NCBI GenBank assembly: GCA_035315885.1
Contig: DATFXM010000049.1
Coordinates: 6,305 to 70,304 of the forward strand
Source: DATFXM01 sp035315885
GTDB lineage: Bacteria > Acidobacteriota > Blastocatellia > UBA7656
Direction: 5' to 3'
Length of the DNA: 64,000 bases
Below, in pieces: positions 1-8,339 of the stretch. Position numbers and translations under genes: made by a program. The notes beneath the pieces are model-generated. The model did not search any database, was not told the origin of the DNA, and saw only the letters and a list, made by a program, of their open reading frames with translations. Each line of letters begins with the position of its first letter. Position 1 is the stretch's first letter.

Positions 1-1020
1 TTAGTGGTGCTGGCCGTCGTACCCACTGCGCGGGCACAGGAGCCAGAGCTGGTTAGCGAGATTGTCGTCAGGGTCAACAACGACATAATCACCAGGGCTG
101 ACTACCTGAATGCGGTTAAGGATTTCCACGAAGAACTCCTGAAGCAGGCGCAGCAATCCGGAAAGAGCCTCGCCGAAGCCGAGGCTGAATACGAACGGCT
201 GAAGGGGACCATTCTGGATTATCTCATCGAAGATCTTCTGCTCGAGCAGAAGGCAAAAGAGATGAGCTACGACGCTGAAGCCGAAGTCAATCAGCAAATG
301 ACCGAGTTGGCGAAACAGAACAATTTCAAGAGCGCCGTTGAATTTGAGAAGGCGCTCAGGGAGCAGGGCATCGATCCCGAGCTGCTCAGGACGCAAATGA
401 GAAAGCGCGCGCAGCAGGAGTACGTAATGCAGCGCGAAGTGCTTCAGCCGATTTTCTCGAGCCTGAGTGAGAAGGACAAGCGAGACTACTACGAGCGCCA
501 CAAAGACCAGTTTATGATTCCGGGCGAAGTGGTGCTTTCGGAAATCTTTGTTCCGCTCGAAGGGCACACCGCCGCGGAAATTGAGCAGCGCGCCAGACGA
601 ATCATTGCCGAGATCAAAGCGGGCACGAGTTTTGAGGACGCAGTTCAGAAAAATTCACCGCCGAGCCGCGCGTCGCGGGCACAGAACGGCAAGATGGGAG
701 CCTTCAAGGGAACTGACTTGCGGCCCGAGATCAACGCTGCGATCTCATCGCTGAAGCCTGGGCAGATAACCGAACCGATCCGCCTTCAGGATGGATACCA
801 GATCATCCGGCTCGACGAACGGAAGGACGCTACGATCAGAAAGTTTGAGGCACCAGAAGTTCAGAACTTTATTGCCAGAAGCGCGACGATGGAGCGCGCG
901 GACCAGGCGCGAAAGAAGTATTTGAAGAAGCTCCGCGAAGAGGCCTTCGTAGAGATCAACAAGGACTACGCTCCTGCACAAGCTAAGACAAACTCCTCTG
1001 ATAAGACCGAGAAGAATTAA
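1..1020 (+). CDS. SurA-like periplasmic peptidylprolyl isomerase, 5' partial
   Basis: The 5' end lies outside the window: the visible protein opens in the tail of a signal peptide (cleavage expected after TARAQ), so the GTG at position 4 is probably not the true start. Next come a SurA_N-like helical region (about residues 15-150, with VNNDIITRADY) and one parvulin PPIC domain (about 175-276, from VLSEIF to YQIIRLDER). The family chaperones unfolded outer-membrane proteins in the periplasm and isomerises prolyl bonds. E. coli SurA has two parvulin domains; only one is seen here. The C-terminus is charged and lysine-rich. SurA/PrsA-type assignment is firm, the precise orthology is not. Confidence 0.85.
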   Translation, partial: LVVLAVVPTARAQEPELVSEIVVRVNNDIITRADYLNAVKDFHEELLKQAQQSGKSLAEAEAEYERLKGTILDYLIEDLLLEQKAKEMSYDAEAEVNQQMTELAKQNNFKSAVEFEKALREQGIDPELLRTQMRKRAQQEYVMQREVLQPIFSSLSEKDKRDYYERHKDQFMIPGEVVLSEIFVPLEGHTAAEIEQRARRIIAEIKAGTSFEDAVQKNSPPSRASRAQNGKMGAFKGTDLRPEINAAISSLKPGQITEPIRLQDGYQIIRLDERKDATIRKFEAPEVQNFIARSATMERADQARKKYLKKLREEAFVEINKDYAPAQAKTNSSDKTEKN

Positions 1021-1025
1021 GTGAG

Positions 1026-1080
1026 AGTTCTGAGTCCGAACCAGAACTCAGAACTCAGTACCAGAACTCAGCACCTCAGT
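1026..1080. repeat. Heptamer element, inverted arms
   Basis: Degenerate 7-bp units of the TGAGTTC type read forward (GAGTTCTGAGTCCG) and then in reverse complement (CAGAACTCAGAACTCAG). They fill the gap between the SurA-like gene and the S4 gene. Confidence 0.8.
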
Positions 1081-1081
1081 C

Positions 1082-1354
1082 TTGAGACTTGATGTCTTCC
1101 TGAAGCATTCCCGGCTGGTACCACGTCGCTCCGTGGCTCAAGAACTCTGTGAGTCCGGCGCGGTGAGAGTCAACGGACAACGCGCAAAGAGCTCTCGCGA
1201 GGTTCGCCAAGGCGATGAGTTGATTGTGAGGACCCGACATCGCGTCGTAACCGTGCGCGTGGTTCAAGTACCCGTCAAGGCTCCATCAAAGGCCCAGGCG
1301 CCATCGCTGTACGATTTGGTGAAGGAAGAGAAGATTCTGAGCTCTGAATTCTGA
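1082..1354 (+). CDS. S4-domain RNA-binding protein (RqcP/Hsp15-like)
   Basis: This 90-residue protein is almost entirely an S4 domain: RLDVFLKHSRLVPRRS at the N-terminus, then ELCESGAVRVNGQRAK and VRQGDEL. Members of this family (RqcP, Hsp15) bind rRNA or tRNA on stalled 50S subunits. The only start that gives the complete domain is a TTG at 1082, directly after the heptamer repeat, with no clear Shine-Dalgarno sequence. The last residues, SSEF and the TGA stop, lie in a sequence resembling the heptamer repeat, so the extreme C-terminus may be repeat-derived. RqcP function is inferred from size and domain only. Confidence 0.75.
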   Translation: MRLDVFLKHSRLVPRRSVAQELCESGAVRVNGQRAKSSREVRQGDELIVRTRHRVVTVRVVQVPVKAPSKAQAPSLYDLVKEEKILSSEF

Positions 1355-1363
1355 GCATCTCCC

Positions 1364-1412
1364 CTTCTGCTTGCGGCTTTGCGTCCTTGCGAATAAACAT
1401 CTCTGCGTCGCG
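1364..1412. repeat. CTTTGCGTCC-type repeat remnant
   Basis: Units such as GCGGCTTTGCGTCCTTGCG resemble the larger palindromic element near 61.8 kb. A TTG-initiated extension of the thioesterase would be translated from this repeat, which argues for the downstream ATG. Confidence 0.5.
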
Positions 1413-1424
1413 AGCAGGACTACT

Positions 1425-1844
1425 ATGTCGAAGCGATTCACCATCGAGGAGCACGTACGCTGGTCTGACATAGACCGGGCTGGCATCATCTACTACGGCC
1501 AGTTCCTAAGGTTTTTTGAGATAGCCGAGACTGAACTGTTTCGTTCGGTAGGCCTGTCGTATTCGGAGGTCTTTGAAAAATTCGACATCTGGCTGCCGCG
1601 CGTCCAGATCCATTTCGATTTTCGGAAACCGCTCGGCCTGGATGATCTGATCGAGGTATCGGCGTATGTCCAGCGTGTCGGAGTCCGGTCTCTTACACTC
1701 GGTTTCGACGTGCACAAGAAAGACGAGACCGACGTAGTGGCTGAAGGCCACATCATCCTGGCCTGTGTATCCAGATCCACGTTCAAGTCGACTCCGATTC
1801 CGGCCGAGATGATCGAACGTTTGACCCCTTATGTTTGTGCCTAA
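1425..1844 (+). CDS. Acyl-CoA thioesterase, 4HBT/YbgC family
   Basis: A 139-residue single hotdog-fold protein. The N-terminal motif RWSDIDRAGIIYYGQFLRFFE matches the 4-hydroxybenzoyl-CoA thioesterase signature, with Asp17 the expected catalytic acid. Members hydrolyse acyl-CoA or aromatic-CoA thioesters in the cytoplasm, and YbgC forms associate with envelope complexes. The ATG at 1425 was preferred to an upstream in-frame TTG because the extension would be translated from repeat DNA and lacks homology to the fold. Substrate cannot be told from sequence. Confidence 0.8.
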   Translation: MSKRFTIEEHVRWSDIDRAGIIYYGQFLRFFEIAETELFRSVGLSYSEVFEKFDIWLPRVQIHFDFRKPLGLDDLIEVSAYVQRVGVRSLTLGFDVHKKDETDVVAEGHIILACVSRSTFKSTPIPAEMIERLTPYVCA

Positions 1845-1865
1845 TGAGCAGAGATGTACTCGCAA

Positions 1866-1883
1866 TTCAGAACTCAGAACTTC
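1866..1883. repeat. Heptamer element, single short arm
   Basis: Two to three reverse-complement heptamers (TTCAGAACTCAGAAC) in the 106-bp gap before the DHS-like gene. Confidence 0.6.
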
Positions 1884-1950
1884 ACAAAGGGCGGCCGCCT
1901 GAACAAGAATCAGTAGTACCAGTTCTACTTCAAAATGGAAGAGAGATTTC

Positions 1951-3054
1951 ATGCCTGAAAGACACAAATTTCTCAGCGGCGAGCGGATCGAGCCACGACC
2001 GGTGAGCGGTTCAATGAACATTGCCGAGCTGGTGGATTCGTCGTTTCTTGCGTACAACGCGGCGAGGCTGCGCGAAGCGTGCCAGTTGTTTGTTGAGAGG
2101 ATGCTGGCGGATGACGTGACGGTTGCGATGAGCCTGACCGGAGCGCTGACGCCCGCCGGACTTGGAATGTCGGCGATCATTCCGTTGATCGAGAACGGCT
2201 TTGTGGACTGGATCGTCTCCACAGGAGCAAATCTGTACCACGACACGCACTTTGGTATTGGTCTCAGGATGCACCGCGGCAATCCGCAGACTTCCGATGT
2301 GGTGCTTCGCGAGGAAGGCGTCGTGAGGATCTACGACATCTTCTTTGAATACGACGTGCTTCTGTCGACCGACGAGTTCTACCGGAAGTTGATCGAAGGC
2401 CCCGAGTTCCAGCGTGAGATGAGCACCGCTGAATTTCACTATCTGGCGGGCAAGTACATAGCCGAGCGCGAGAGAGTATTGGGGATCGGGCGCAAGAGCG
2501 TCCTGGCAGCCGCTTATGAAGCGGCAGTCCCGATCTACACGTCGTCGCCTGGCGACAGCTCTATCGGGATGAATGTCGCTGCGAAAGCTTTGACCGGAAA
2601 CAAGCTAAGGTTCGATGTAACCGCGGACGTGAACGAGACTGCGGCGATCGTGCTGGGCGCAAAACGCAGCGGCGGAAAGTCTGCGGTATTCATCCTCGGC
2701 GGAGGCAGTCCAAAGAATTTCCTGCTTCAAACGGAGCCTCAGATTCAAGAAGTCTTAGGCATCGAGGAAAAGGGACACGACTATTTCCTGCAGGTGACCG
2801 ACGCCCGGCCCGACACGGGTGGTTTGTCGGGTGCGACGCCGAGCGAGGCGGTATCCTGGGGTAAGATCGACCCCGACCGGCTGCCCGATGCGGTAGTCTG
2901 TTATCTGGACTCGACCATCGCTCTACCGATAATGACCTCGTATGCGCTTGCGCGTCATCGCCCGCGAAAACCGCGCCGGCTGTTCGAGCGACGAGACGAA
3001 CTGATGAGGCGCCTTGCAGACGAGGCCAGGGAAGCTATGAGTTCTGAGCACTGA
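1951..3054 (+). CDS. Deoxyhypusine synthase family protein
   Basis: A 367-residue protein of the DHS family. The landmarks are SLTGALTPAGLG (NAD-binding region), STGANLYHD, SSPGDSSIG, and near the C-terminus EAVSWGKI with Lys305 at the position of the lysine that forms the enzyme-butylamine intermediate in eukaryotic DHS. Bacteria lack eIF5A; characterised bacterial homologues move the aminobutyl group of spermidine to other acceptors, for example giving homospermidine, so a polyamine role is most likely. No other polyamine gene lies nearby. The final residues (SSEH) and stop come from a heptamer repeat that begins inside the gene. Confidence 0.85.
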   Translation: MPERHKFLSGERIEPRPVSGSMNIAELVDSSFLAYNAARLREACQLFVERMLADDVTVAMSLTGALTPAGLGMSAIIPLIENGFVDWIVSTGANLYHDTHFGIGLRMHRGNPQTSDVVLREEGVVRIYDIFFEYDVLLSTDEFYRKLIEGPEFQREMSTAEFHYLAGKYIAERERVLGIGRKSVLAAAYEAAVPIYTSSPGDSSIGMNVAAKALTGNKLRFDVTADVNETAAIVLGAKRSGGKSAVFILGGGSPKNFLLQTEPQIQEVLGIEEKGHDYFLQVTDARPDTGGLSGATPSEAVSWGKIDPDRLPDAVVCYLDSTIALPIMTSYALARHRPRKPRRLFERRDELMRRLADEAREAMSSEH

Positions 3055-3130
3055 TTTCTGAACGCCACGGAGGAGAAGGGCGCCAGGGAATTTCTGAGTT
3101 CTGAGCACTCAGAACCCGGTACTCAGAACT
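3038..3130. repeat. Heptamer element overlapping the 3' end of the DHS-like gene
   Basis: Forward units (TGAGTTCTGAGCACTGA) start within the coding sequence and give its last codons and stop. After a short GC-rich insert, forward units and then inverted units (CACTCAGAAC, TACTCAGAAC) follow. Confidence 0.8.
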
Positions 3131-3245
3131 TCCTTGTGCCCCCGCTTTTTGCAAACTGTTGCCACCCGCGATTCGCCTTTGTTACTATGCTTTGAAGCTG
3201 CTGTAGGCAGCGCCAGCTCCCGTGCCTTTCTCGGAGGTCCAATCA

Positions 3246-3851
3246 ATGAAATCGGTGCCTCGCGTCGTGATGTTCGCAGTTGCACTTCTGTCGATTGCCG
3301 CCTCCGCCGCGATCGCCACTAACCTCAAAGCCTCCGCTGCTCGAGAGAGAATCGCGCAGGTGCTTGGTATCGAGAAACAAAGCGTCGTGCGCATCAAGAA
3401 TATCAGCGTTAGCGCTAACGACGCGGTTGTCGAGGCGCAGTTCATGGCCGCTTTCCATTTCACCGTAGACAAAGACGGAAAGTGGACACCCGTTGAGGTC
3501 CGAACCGGCGACCGTCGTTGGGAGTCGATCGAGTTGATCCAGACCGCGGTACAGAAGGAGAAAGTACTGCGCACGACTGCCGATCTGCGCACTCTGGCAA
3601 CGGCTCTCGAAGCCTTTCACCGGGAACGCGGCTCATATGTGACCGCAAGCTCCGCTGCGAAGCTAGTCGACCTTCTCGCTCCCTCTTACGTTAAATCAGT
3701 CATCCGGTTGGACGCGTGGTCGCATGAGTTCGAATACAGTGGCAACGGATCGTCATACCGGTTGTTCAGCAGGGGTTCGGATGGCAAAGCGGGTACCGGC
3801 GACGATATTGTCTTTGAGAACGGCGTTCAGGTAAAAGGGAACAACAATTGA
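3246..3851 (+). CDS. Membrane-anchored protein with GspG-like C-terminal module
   Basis: A 201-residue protein. The ATG at 3246 sits seven bases after a GGAGGT ribosome site. An N-terminal hydrophobic helix (about residues 7-30) is followed by an unassigned domain, then from about residue 110 a stretch like the type II secretion pseudopilin GspG: LRTLATALEAFHRERGSY, LDAWSHEFEY, and the calcium-loop-like SRGSDGKAGTGDDI. The prepilin peptidase motif expected at the N-terminus of a true GspG is missing. It overlaps the next gene by four bases (TTGA), so the two are probably co-translated. Function unknown; an exported or inner-membrane-anchored protein is inferred. Confidence 0.6.
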   Translation: MKSVPRVVMFAVALLSIAASAAIATNLKASAARERIAQVLGIEKQSVVRIKNISVSANDAVVEAQFMAAFHFTVDKDGKWTPVEVRTGDRRWESIELIQTAVQKEKVLRTTADLRTLATALEAFHRERGSYVTASSAAKLVDLLAPSYVKSVIRLDAWSHEFEYSGNGSSYRLFSRGSDGKAGTGDDIVFENGVQVKGNNN

Positions 3852-4363
3852 GCGAACGAGAGGGCAACCCGAGAACGTCTGTTGAAGAGCGAGTTGCGAT
3901 GTCGCACCGCAGCGCGGTGGTGATAGTGCTGGCGATGAGTCTCAGCATCGTTCTATATCTGGTAGTCGGACTGGTGATTCTCGGACGTGGCATTTACCCC
4001 GGTCGCGGCAGCGACCTGCGAACGCCTCTATACGGTGCAGTTGCGGTGCTTGCGCTTGGAGCGCTGGCGCTCCGGAGAGTGTTGTTGTTGAAGCATAGAC
4101 TGGAGTCGGTGGCGCAGCACGGCGGAGTTATTGGAGTGGTTAAGTATTTGCTAACCGTTACGGTGATCTCCGCGGTGCTCGCGGAAGCGGCGGGCATTGC
4201 GGGATTGATGATGATTTTTTTTGGAGGCGATCGAGCCGATTTGATAAGAGTATCGATAGTTGCTCTGGTCGTTTCTTTGTACAACTATCCGCGTCTTGGT
4301 TTATGGCGTCAGCTTGTAGAGTATTTTGCGGCGACCAGGCCCGCGCCGCTCGAACCACAGTGA
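3848..4363 (+). CDS. Four-helix integral membrane protein, unknown function
   Basis: A 171-residue protein if it starts at the TTG overlapping the upstream stop, which is preceded by an AAAAGGGA-like ribosome site; 154 residues if it starts at the ATG at 3899. Four hydrophobic segments are visible at about residues 22-44, 58-75, 92-118 and 122-140. No family is recognised. The translational coupling with the preceding GspG-like protein suggests a joint role at the inner membrane. Confidence 0.6.
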   Translation: MSEREGNPRTSVEERVAMSHRSAVVIVLAMSLSIVLYLVVGLVILGRGIYPGRGSDLRTPLYGAVAVLALGALALRRVLLLKHRLESVAQHGGVIGVVKYLLTVTVISAVLAEAAGIAGLMMIFFGGDRADLIRVSIVALVVSLYNYPRLGLWRQLVEYFAATRPAPLEPQ

Positions 4364-4410
4364 GAAGTCCGTTGTCTGAACGGTGGAATTGAGAAGAAAG
4401 GAAGTGGCAG

Positions 4411-6522
4411 TTGAAGAAGAACAGAATGACCGCCCTATCGCTGATACTTTCGCTGGGAATTGCAGTGTTTCATGTTGCTGGGTTGTCGGGGAAAGTACTT
4501 GCCCAGGAGAAGTCCGCTGACAAAGCGACTGACAAAGGACAGGACAACCGCGCCGAGGCGGTCAAGAAGTTTCTCGAAGCCAAGCGCCTGGAGGATTCGG
4601 GAAACTTCTCGGGTGCAGTCTCAGGCTACAGATCCGCCATCGAGCTTGACCCCAAGTCGGCGGAGCTTCGGATCGCGCTGGGTTCGCTCTACCTGAGGAA
4701 TCGCAACACGATCGATGCCGAGACGCAGGCCAACGAAGCAATCAAACTCGCACCCGACGATCTGGAAACTCACAAGCTGCTCGCCCGCGTGTACGTGGCG
4801 CAGACGCTGGTCGGCAACAGCATCTCTAAAGACAAGGCCCGAGCGGCGATCAAAGAGCTCGAAGAAATAATCAAGAAGAGCCCCGGCGCAAAGCTCGACG
4901 TGGGAGACCAGGATCAACAGCCGGCGCTTTCGGTGATCGGCGGACTGTATCTGGCTCTCGAAGAGCCGGACAAGGCGCTCGAAGCGTTCAAACAGGCTTC
5001 TGACAGCAACGGCGCGTCCGACGAGGCTCATTTCCAGTTGGCGCAGGTCTATTTTCAAAAGAACAAGTTCAGAGAGGCAGCGGGGGCGGCGCGCAAGGCT
5101 TACGACTTGAATCTGAAGTCTCCGAATCCGGGCAAGACGGCCGCCTATTCGTCTCTGCTGGCGCGCGCGCTTCTGAGAATAGGGCGAACACAGGAGTCTC
5201 TGGACATTTATAAGAAGGCTCTCGGTCTGGATAAGAAGTCGCTCGAAGGGAAGGATCAGGACCGCGATTCATTCATTCAGAGCCTGATCGTCTCTCCGCT
5301 CTATTTCGAATTCACCGAAGCCCTGATCTACTCGGGACAGTACGAGGAAGCAAACAAGACGCTCGACATAATAGTGAAGAACGCGCGCAAGGACTCTCGA
5401 GGATATCTAGAGGCGGTGAAGCAGAAGGCTGACGTCCTGCGGCGTTCGGGAAAACGCGACGAGGCGGTTCATCTGCTCGAAGAGGCATTGAAGGGCCAGG
5501 ACGTCTCCGAAAGCTTACAGCTAGTTTATTCGCTGGCTGAGACCTACGAGGAGATGCTGAATTTTGACAAGGCGGTCGCGACTTACGAAGAGGCCTTGTC
5601 GTCGGTGCTGAATCCGGACGGCACGGTAAATGATCGCGAGTGGTTCAGAGAGGCTGCGACGCTGATCCTGCAGCGCATCGGTGTCGCGTATAGAACCGCA
5701 GGCAAACGGGACAAAGCCATTGAGACTTTCGAGCGAATGAAGAAGCTCCTCGGTGAGAAGAGTCCGCGCGCGGACCAGTTGATTGTTGATACGCTGCTCA
5801 ACGAAGGAAAGAACAAAGAGGCACTTGATATCGCCGCGAAAGCGGTTGACCGATTCCCCGATGAAAGGGCGTTCAAGTTCTACAAGGCGCAAGCCGCCGG
5901 CCGGCTAGGCGATGTGGCTACCTCCGATGCGACGTTGAAGTCGATGCTCAAGAATTCTTCGGAGGACGCGGACATCTACATGTTCTGGTCCAGTGTGCAG
6001 CTCGAAGCCAACCTTGTGAAAGAGGCAGAGGAAACAGCCCGCAAGGCGATCGCCATCGATCCGAACGACCTCGCTCCTCTGGTCACGCTGGCGAGCGTGC
6101 AGGACAGAATGCGGAAGTATAAGGATTCGGAAACGACGCTTCGCCACGCCCTCGAGATCGATCCAGACAACGCGACGGTTCTTAACAACCTTGGCTATTT
6201 TCTAGCTGACCGCAACGAACGACTGCCGGAAGCCGAAGCGTTGATTCGAAGGGCAGTGAACATCGAGCCTACCAACGGGTCATTCCTGGACTCATTGGGC
6301 TGGCTGCTCTTTCGACAAGGAAAGCTTGAAGAAGCCAGGAAGTATCTCGAGCAAGCGGTGATCTATCAGCAACGCTCGGCGACGATTCACGACCATCTGG
6401 GCGATCTGTACAAGAAGATGGGTCAGATGGACAAGGCTCGTCAGAAGTGGGAAGACGCGTTGAGGCTTGCGACCGAGCCGGAAGAAGTTAAGAAGATAAA
6501 AGAAAAGCTCGGGAAGAAGTGA
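4411..6522 (+). CDS. Secreted TPR-repeat protein
   Basis: A 703-residue protein that begins with TTG at 4411 after a GGAAG ribosome site. A signal peptide (residues 1 to about 31, ending VLAQ) leads into a lysine-rich linker and then tetratricopeptide repeats almost to the end. Clear units include SGAVSGYRSAIELDPKSAEL, KEAEETARKAIAIDPNDLAP and EAEALIRRAVNIEPTNGSFL. TPR arrays are scaffolds for protein-protein contacts; the signal peptide points to the periplasm or outer membrane. No catalytic domain is seen and the binding partner is unknown. It is larger than the Bam and Pil lipoprotein TPR proteins. Confidence 0.8.
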   Translation: MKKNRMTALSLILSLGIAVFHVAGLSGKVLAQEKSADKATDKGQDNRAEAVKKFLEAKRLEDSGNFSGAVSGYRSAIELDPKSAELRIALGSLYLRNRNTIDAETQANEAIKLAPDDLETHKLLARVYVAQTLVGNSISKDKARAAIKELEEIIKKSPGAKLDVGDQDQQPALSVIGGLYLALEEPDKALEAFKQASDSNGASDEAHFQLAQVYFQKNKFREAAGAARKAYDLNLKSPNPGKTAAYSSLLARALLRIGRTQESLDIYKKALGLDKKSLEGKDQDRDSFIQSLIVSPLYFEFTEALIYSGQYEEANKTLDIIVKNARKDSRGYLEAVKQKADVLRRSGKRDEAVHLLEEALKGQDVSESLQLVYSLAETYEEMLNFDKAVATYEEALSSVLNPDGTVNDREWFREAATLILQRIGVAYRTAGKRDKAIETFERMKKLLGEKSPRADQLIVDTLLNEGKNKEALDIAAKAVDRFPDERAFKFYKAQAAGRLGDVATSDATLKSMLKNSSEDADIYMFWSSVQLEANLVKEAEETARKAIAIDPNDLAPLVTLASVQDRMRKYKDSETTLRHALEIDPDNATVLNNLGYFLADRNERLPEAEALIRRAVNIEPTNGSFLDSLGWLLFRQGKLEEARKYLEQAVIYQQRSATIHDHLGDLYKKMGQMDKARQKWEDALRLATEPEEVKKIKEKLGKK

Positions 6523-6536
6523 TCGGGAATTTTGTC

Positions 6537-6646
6537 GCGTTCTGGGTTCTGAGTCCGTAGGATCAGATTCATAACGCAAACTCGCGAAGACGCAAGAGCG
6601 ACAGCGCTCTGCTGGTTGCTTTGCGCCCCCCGGCGTCCTTGCAATT
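6537..6646. repeat. Heptamer remnant plus CTTTGCG-type inverted element
   Basis: A short heptamer arm (TTCTGGGTTCTGAGTCC, to about 6557) is followed by ACGCAAACTCGCGAAGACGC and, in opposite sense, TTTGCGCCCCCCGGCGTCC. This is the same architecture as the element at 61779-61908. It lies directly upstream of the CAP gene. Confidence 0.55.
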
Positions 6647-6656
6647 GAGAGCAACT

Positions 6657-7262
6657 ATGAGCAGACGAATTCTGAACCTGCTGTTAATTGCTTTGCTGGT
6701 CGCGGCAACTCCTGCCGCGCACGCGGGACAATCGGGGCGCGTCCTGTCAGGCAAAGATCGATCGGCGAGAACTGGTCGCGACACTAACGAGCGATCCGGT
6801 GCGTCCGGGGCGCCGCGCTCCTCGGAGAGCGCGAGGAGTCTGCCGGACCAGCGAAGGCTTCGAGAGATCGAAACCCTCGAACATCAGTGCCTCGACGAGG
6901 TCAACCACGTCCGGGAACGGAGCGGTTTGAAGCCTCTTGACTTCGACGAAGAGCTGCTCGATGTGGCCCGCGACTACAGCCGCAGGATGGCCGAAGAGCA
7001 CTTCTTCTCGCACATCGACCCGGATGGCCACAACGTAAAGCAGCGCATCGAACGTGCGAGCATTCCGTGGAAGATGGTGGGAGAGAACCTTGCGTACTCG
7101 AACGGATACGTAAACCCGGTCGCTGCCAGCCTGCGGGGCTGGATGGACAGCCCCGGCCATCGCGCCAATATTCTGGACCGCGATTACTCGCGCACCGCGG
7201 TGGGCGTGTGGATTGGCGGGAATGGAACGGTCTACTTTACCGAGATATTCCTGAAGCGTTAA
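6657..7262 (+). CDS. Secreted CAP-domain (SCP/PR-1, YkwD-like) protein
   Basis: A 201-residue protein. The ATG at 6657 begins a clean signal peptide (RILNLLLIALLVAATPAAHA). After a serine- and arginine-rich linker, the CAP domain fills about residues 75-201, with VNHVRERSGL, HFFSHIDPDGHN, VGENLAYS and SPGHRANIL. The conserved His and Glu residues of the CAP cavity are present. Bacterial CAP proteins are secreted and mostly uncharacterised. It ends 21 bases before ispE and may be cotranscribed with it. Confidence 0.85.
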   Translation: MSRRILNLLLIALLVAATPAAHAGQSGRVLSGKDRSARTGRDTNERSGASGAPRSSESARSLPDQRRLREIETLEHQCLDEVNHVRERSGLKPLDFDEELLDVARDYSRRMAEEHFFSHIDPDGHNVKQRIERASIPWKMVGENLAYSNGYVNPVAASLRGWMDSPGHRANILDRDYSRTAVGVWIGGNGTVYFTEIFLKR

Positions 7263-7283
7263 TGAATCCTCCAGCCGAAGGGA

Positions 7284-8168
7284 ATGACCTCGTCACTTCA
7301 ACTCAGGTCTTTCGCGAAGATCAACTGGACTCTCGACGTCCTGTACAAGCGCGACGACGGATTTCATGAACTTCGGACGATCTATCAGACCGTCTCGCTG
7401 CACGATACGATAAAGCTGAACTCTACTTCAGGCGAGATCCAGGTCATCTGCGACGATCCTCGTGTGCCCGCCGGCGAAACCAATCTAGCCCACAAGGCAG
7501 CAATAGCGCTCAGGGAAGCTACGGGGACCGGGGCTGGCGTTCGAATTGAGATTCAGAAGCGTATTCCAGTGGCTGGGGGGCTGGGTGGGGGGTCTTCGAA
7601 CGCGGCGGCGACGCTCATGGGCCTTGTTCGGCTTTGGGGATTGAAAGTTGCAGAAGTAGAGCTGCTTGAGCTGGGTGCCGGGCTCGGATCGGACGTCCCA
7701 CTTTTCTTGATCGGCGGGACGCTTTTGGGAGTAGGCAGGGGTGAAGAGGTGTACCCGATTGAACAGTGCGAGTCCCGGGACATTGCGTTAGTAAATCCTG
7801 GAGTTGAAGTGTCCACCGCTGAGGCGTATACGAGGCTTTCCCGGTTGACAATGCACAGGGGGGCACTTACAATGCCGTTTGCTTTATTGGCCGCTAAAGG
7901 CATCCGTGAGCTGCCGCTTAGGGTCAGGAACGATCTGGAAGATGCGGTCCTGCCGGCTCATCCCGAAATCGCGGAAGTCAAACGCAGGCTGTTATCGACG
8001 GGAGCTCGGCCGGCACTGATGTCCGGCAGCGGCGCAACTGTCTACGGGGTCTTTGATAATTCTGTTACGCTGAAGCAAGCGCTCGCGGAGATGCGCGGCC
8101 TCGGCTTTTGGGCCGAGGGCGTTCGAACGATCAACCGTCAGGAGTATCAACGCACGATCTTCGAGTGA
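7284..8168 (+). CDS. ispE: 4-diphosphocytidyl-2-C-methyl-D-erythritol kinase
   Basis: A 294-residue GHMP kinase. The opening SFAKINWTLDVLYKRDDGFHEL is the IspE N-terminus; the ATP-binding glycine loop PVAGGLGGGSSNAAATL is at about residues 93-109 and the third GHMP motif is MSGSGATVYGVF. IspE phosphorylates CDP-methylerythritol with ATP in the MEP pathway to isopentenyl diphosphate. It precedes tRNA-Gln and prs, a neighbourhood common in bacteria (ispE-prs-rplY-pth). Start and length are typical. Confidence 0.95.
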   Translation: MTSSLQLRSFAKINWTLDVLYKRDDGFHELRTIYQTVSLHDTIKLNSTSGEIQVICDDPRVPAGETNLAHKAAIALREATGTGAGVRIEIQKRIPVAGGLGGGSSNAAATLMGLVRLWGLKVAEVELLELGAGLGSDVPLFLIGGTLLGVGRGEEVYPIEQCESRDIALVNPGVEVSTAEAYTRLSRLTMHRGALTMPFALLAAKGIRELPLRVRNDLEDAVLPAHPEIAEVKRRLLSTGARPALMSGSGATVYGVFDNSVTLKQALAEMRGLGFWAEGVRTINRQEYQRTIFE

Positions 8169-8193
8169 CGTGAGGTCCTTGTCCGCAAGGTAA

Positions 8194-8268
8194 TGGGGAG
8201 TAGCCAAGTGGCAAGGCAGCGGTCTTTGGAACCGCCATTCGGAGGTTCGAATCCTCCCTCCCCAGCCA
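8194..8268 (+). tRNA. tRNA-Gln (anticodon TTG), CCA encoded
   Basis: A cloverleaf can be folded by eye: acceptor TGGGGAG (8194-8200) pairs with CTCCCCA (8258-8264). The anticodon loop CTTTGGA, closed by GCGGT/ACCGC, gives anticodon TTG. The T arm is GGAGGTTCGAATCCTCC. The discriminator is G, followed by a templated CCA. Confidence 0.95.
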
Positions 8269-8339
8269 TAAACATCGAGTCTCGGAGGCCGTAGAGTCGG
8301 AAGGCCCGCGCCTTTCGGCCTGTCCCGAATTTCGAACTG

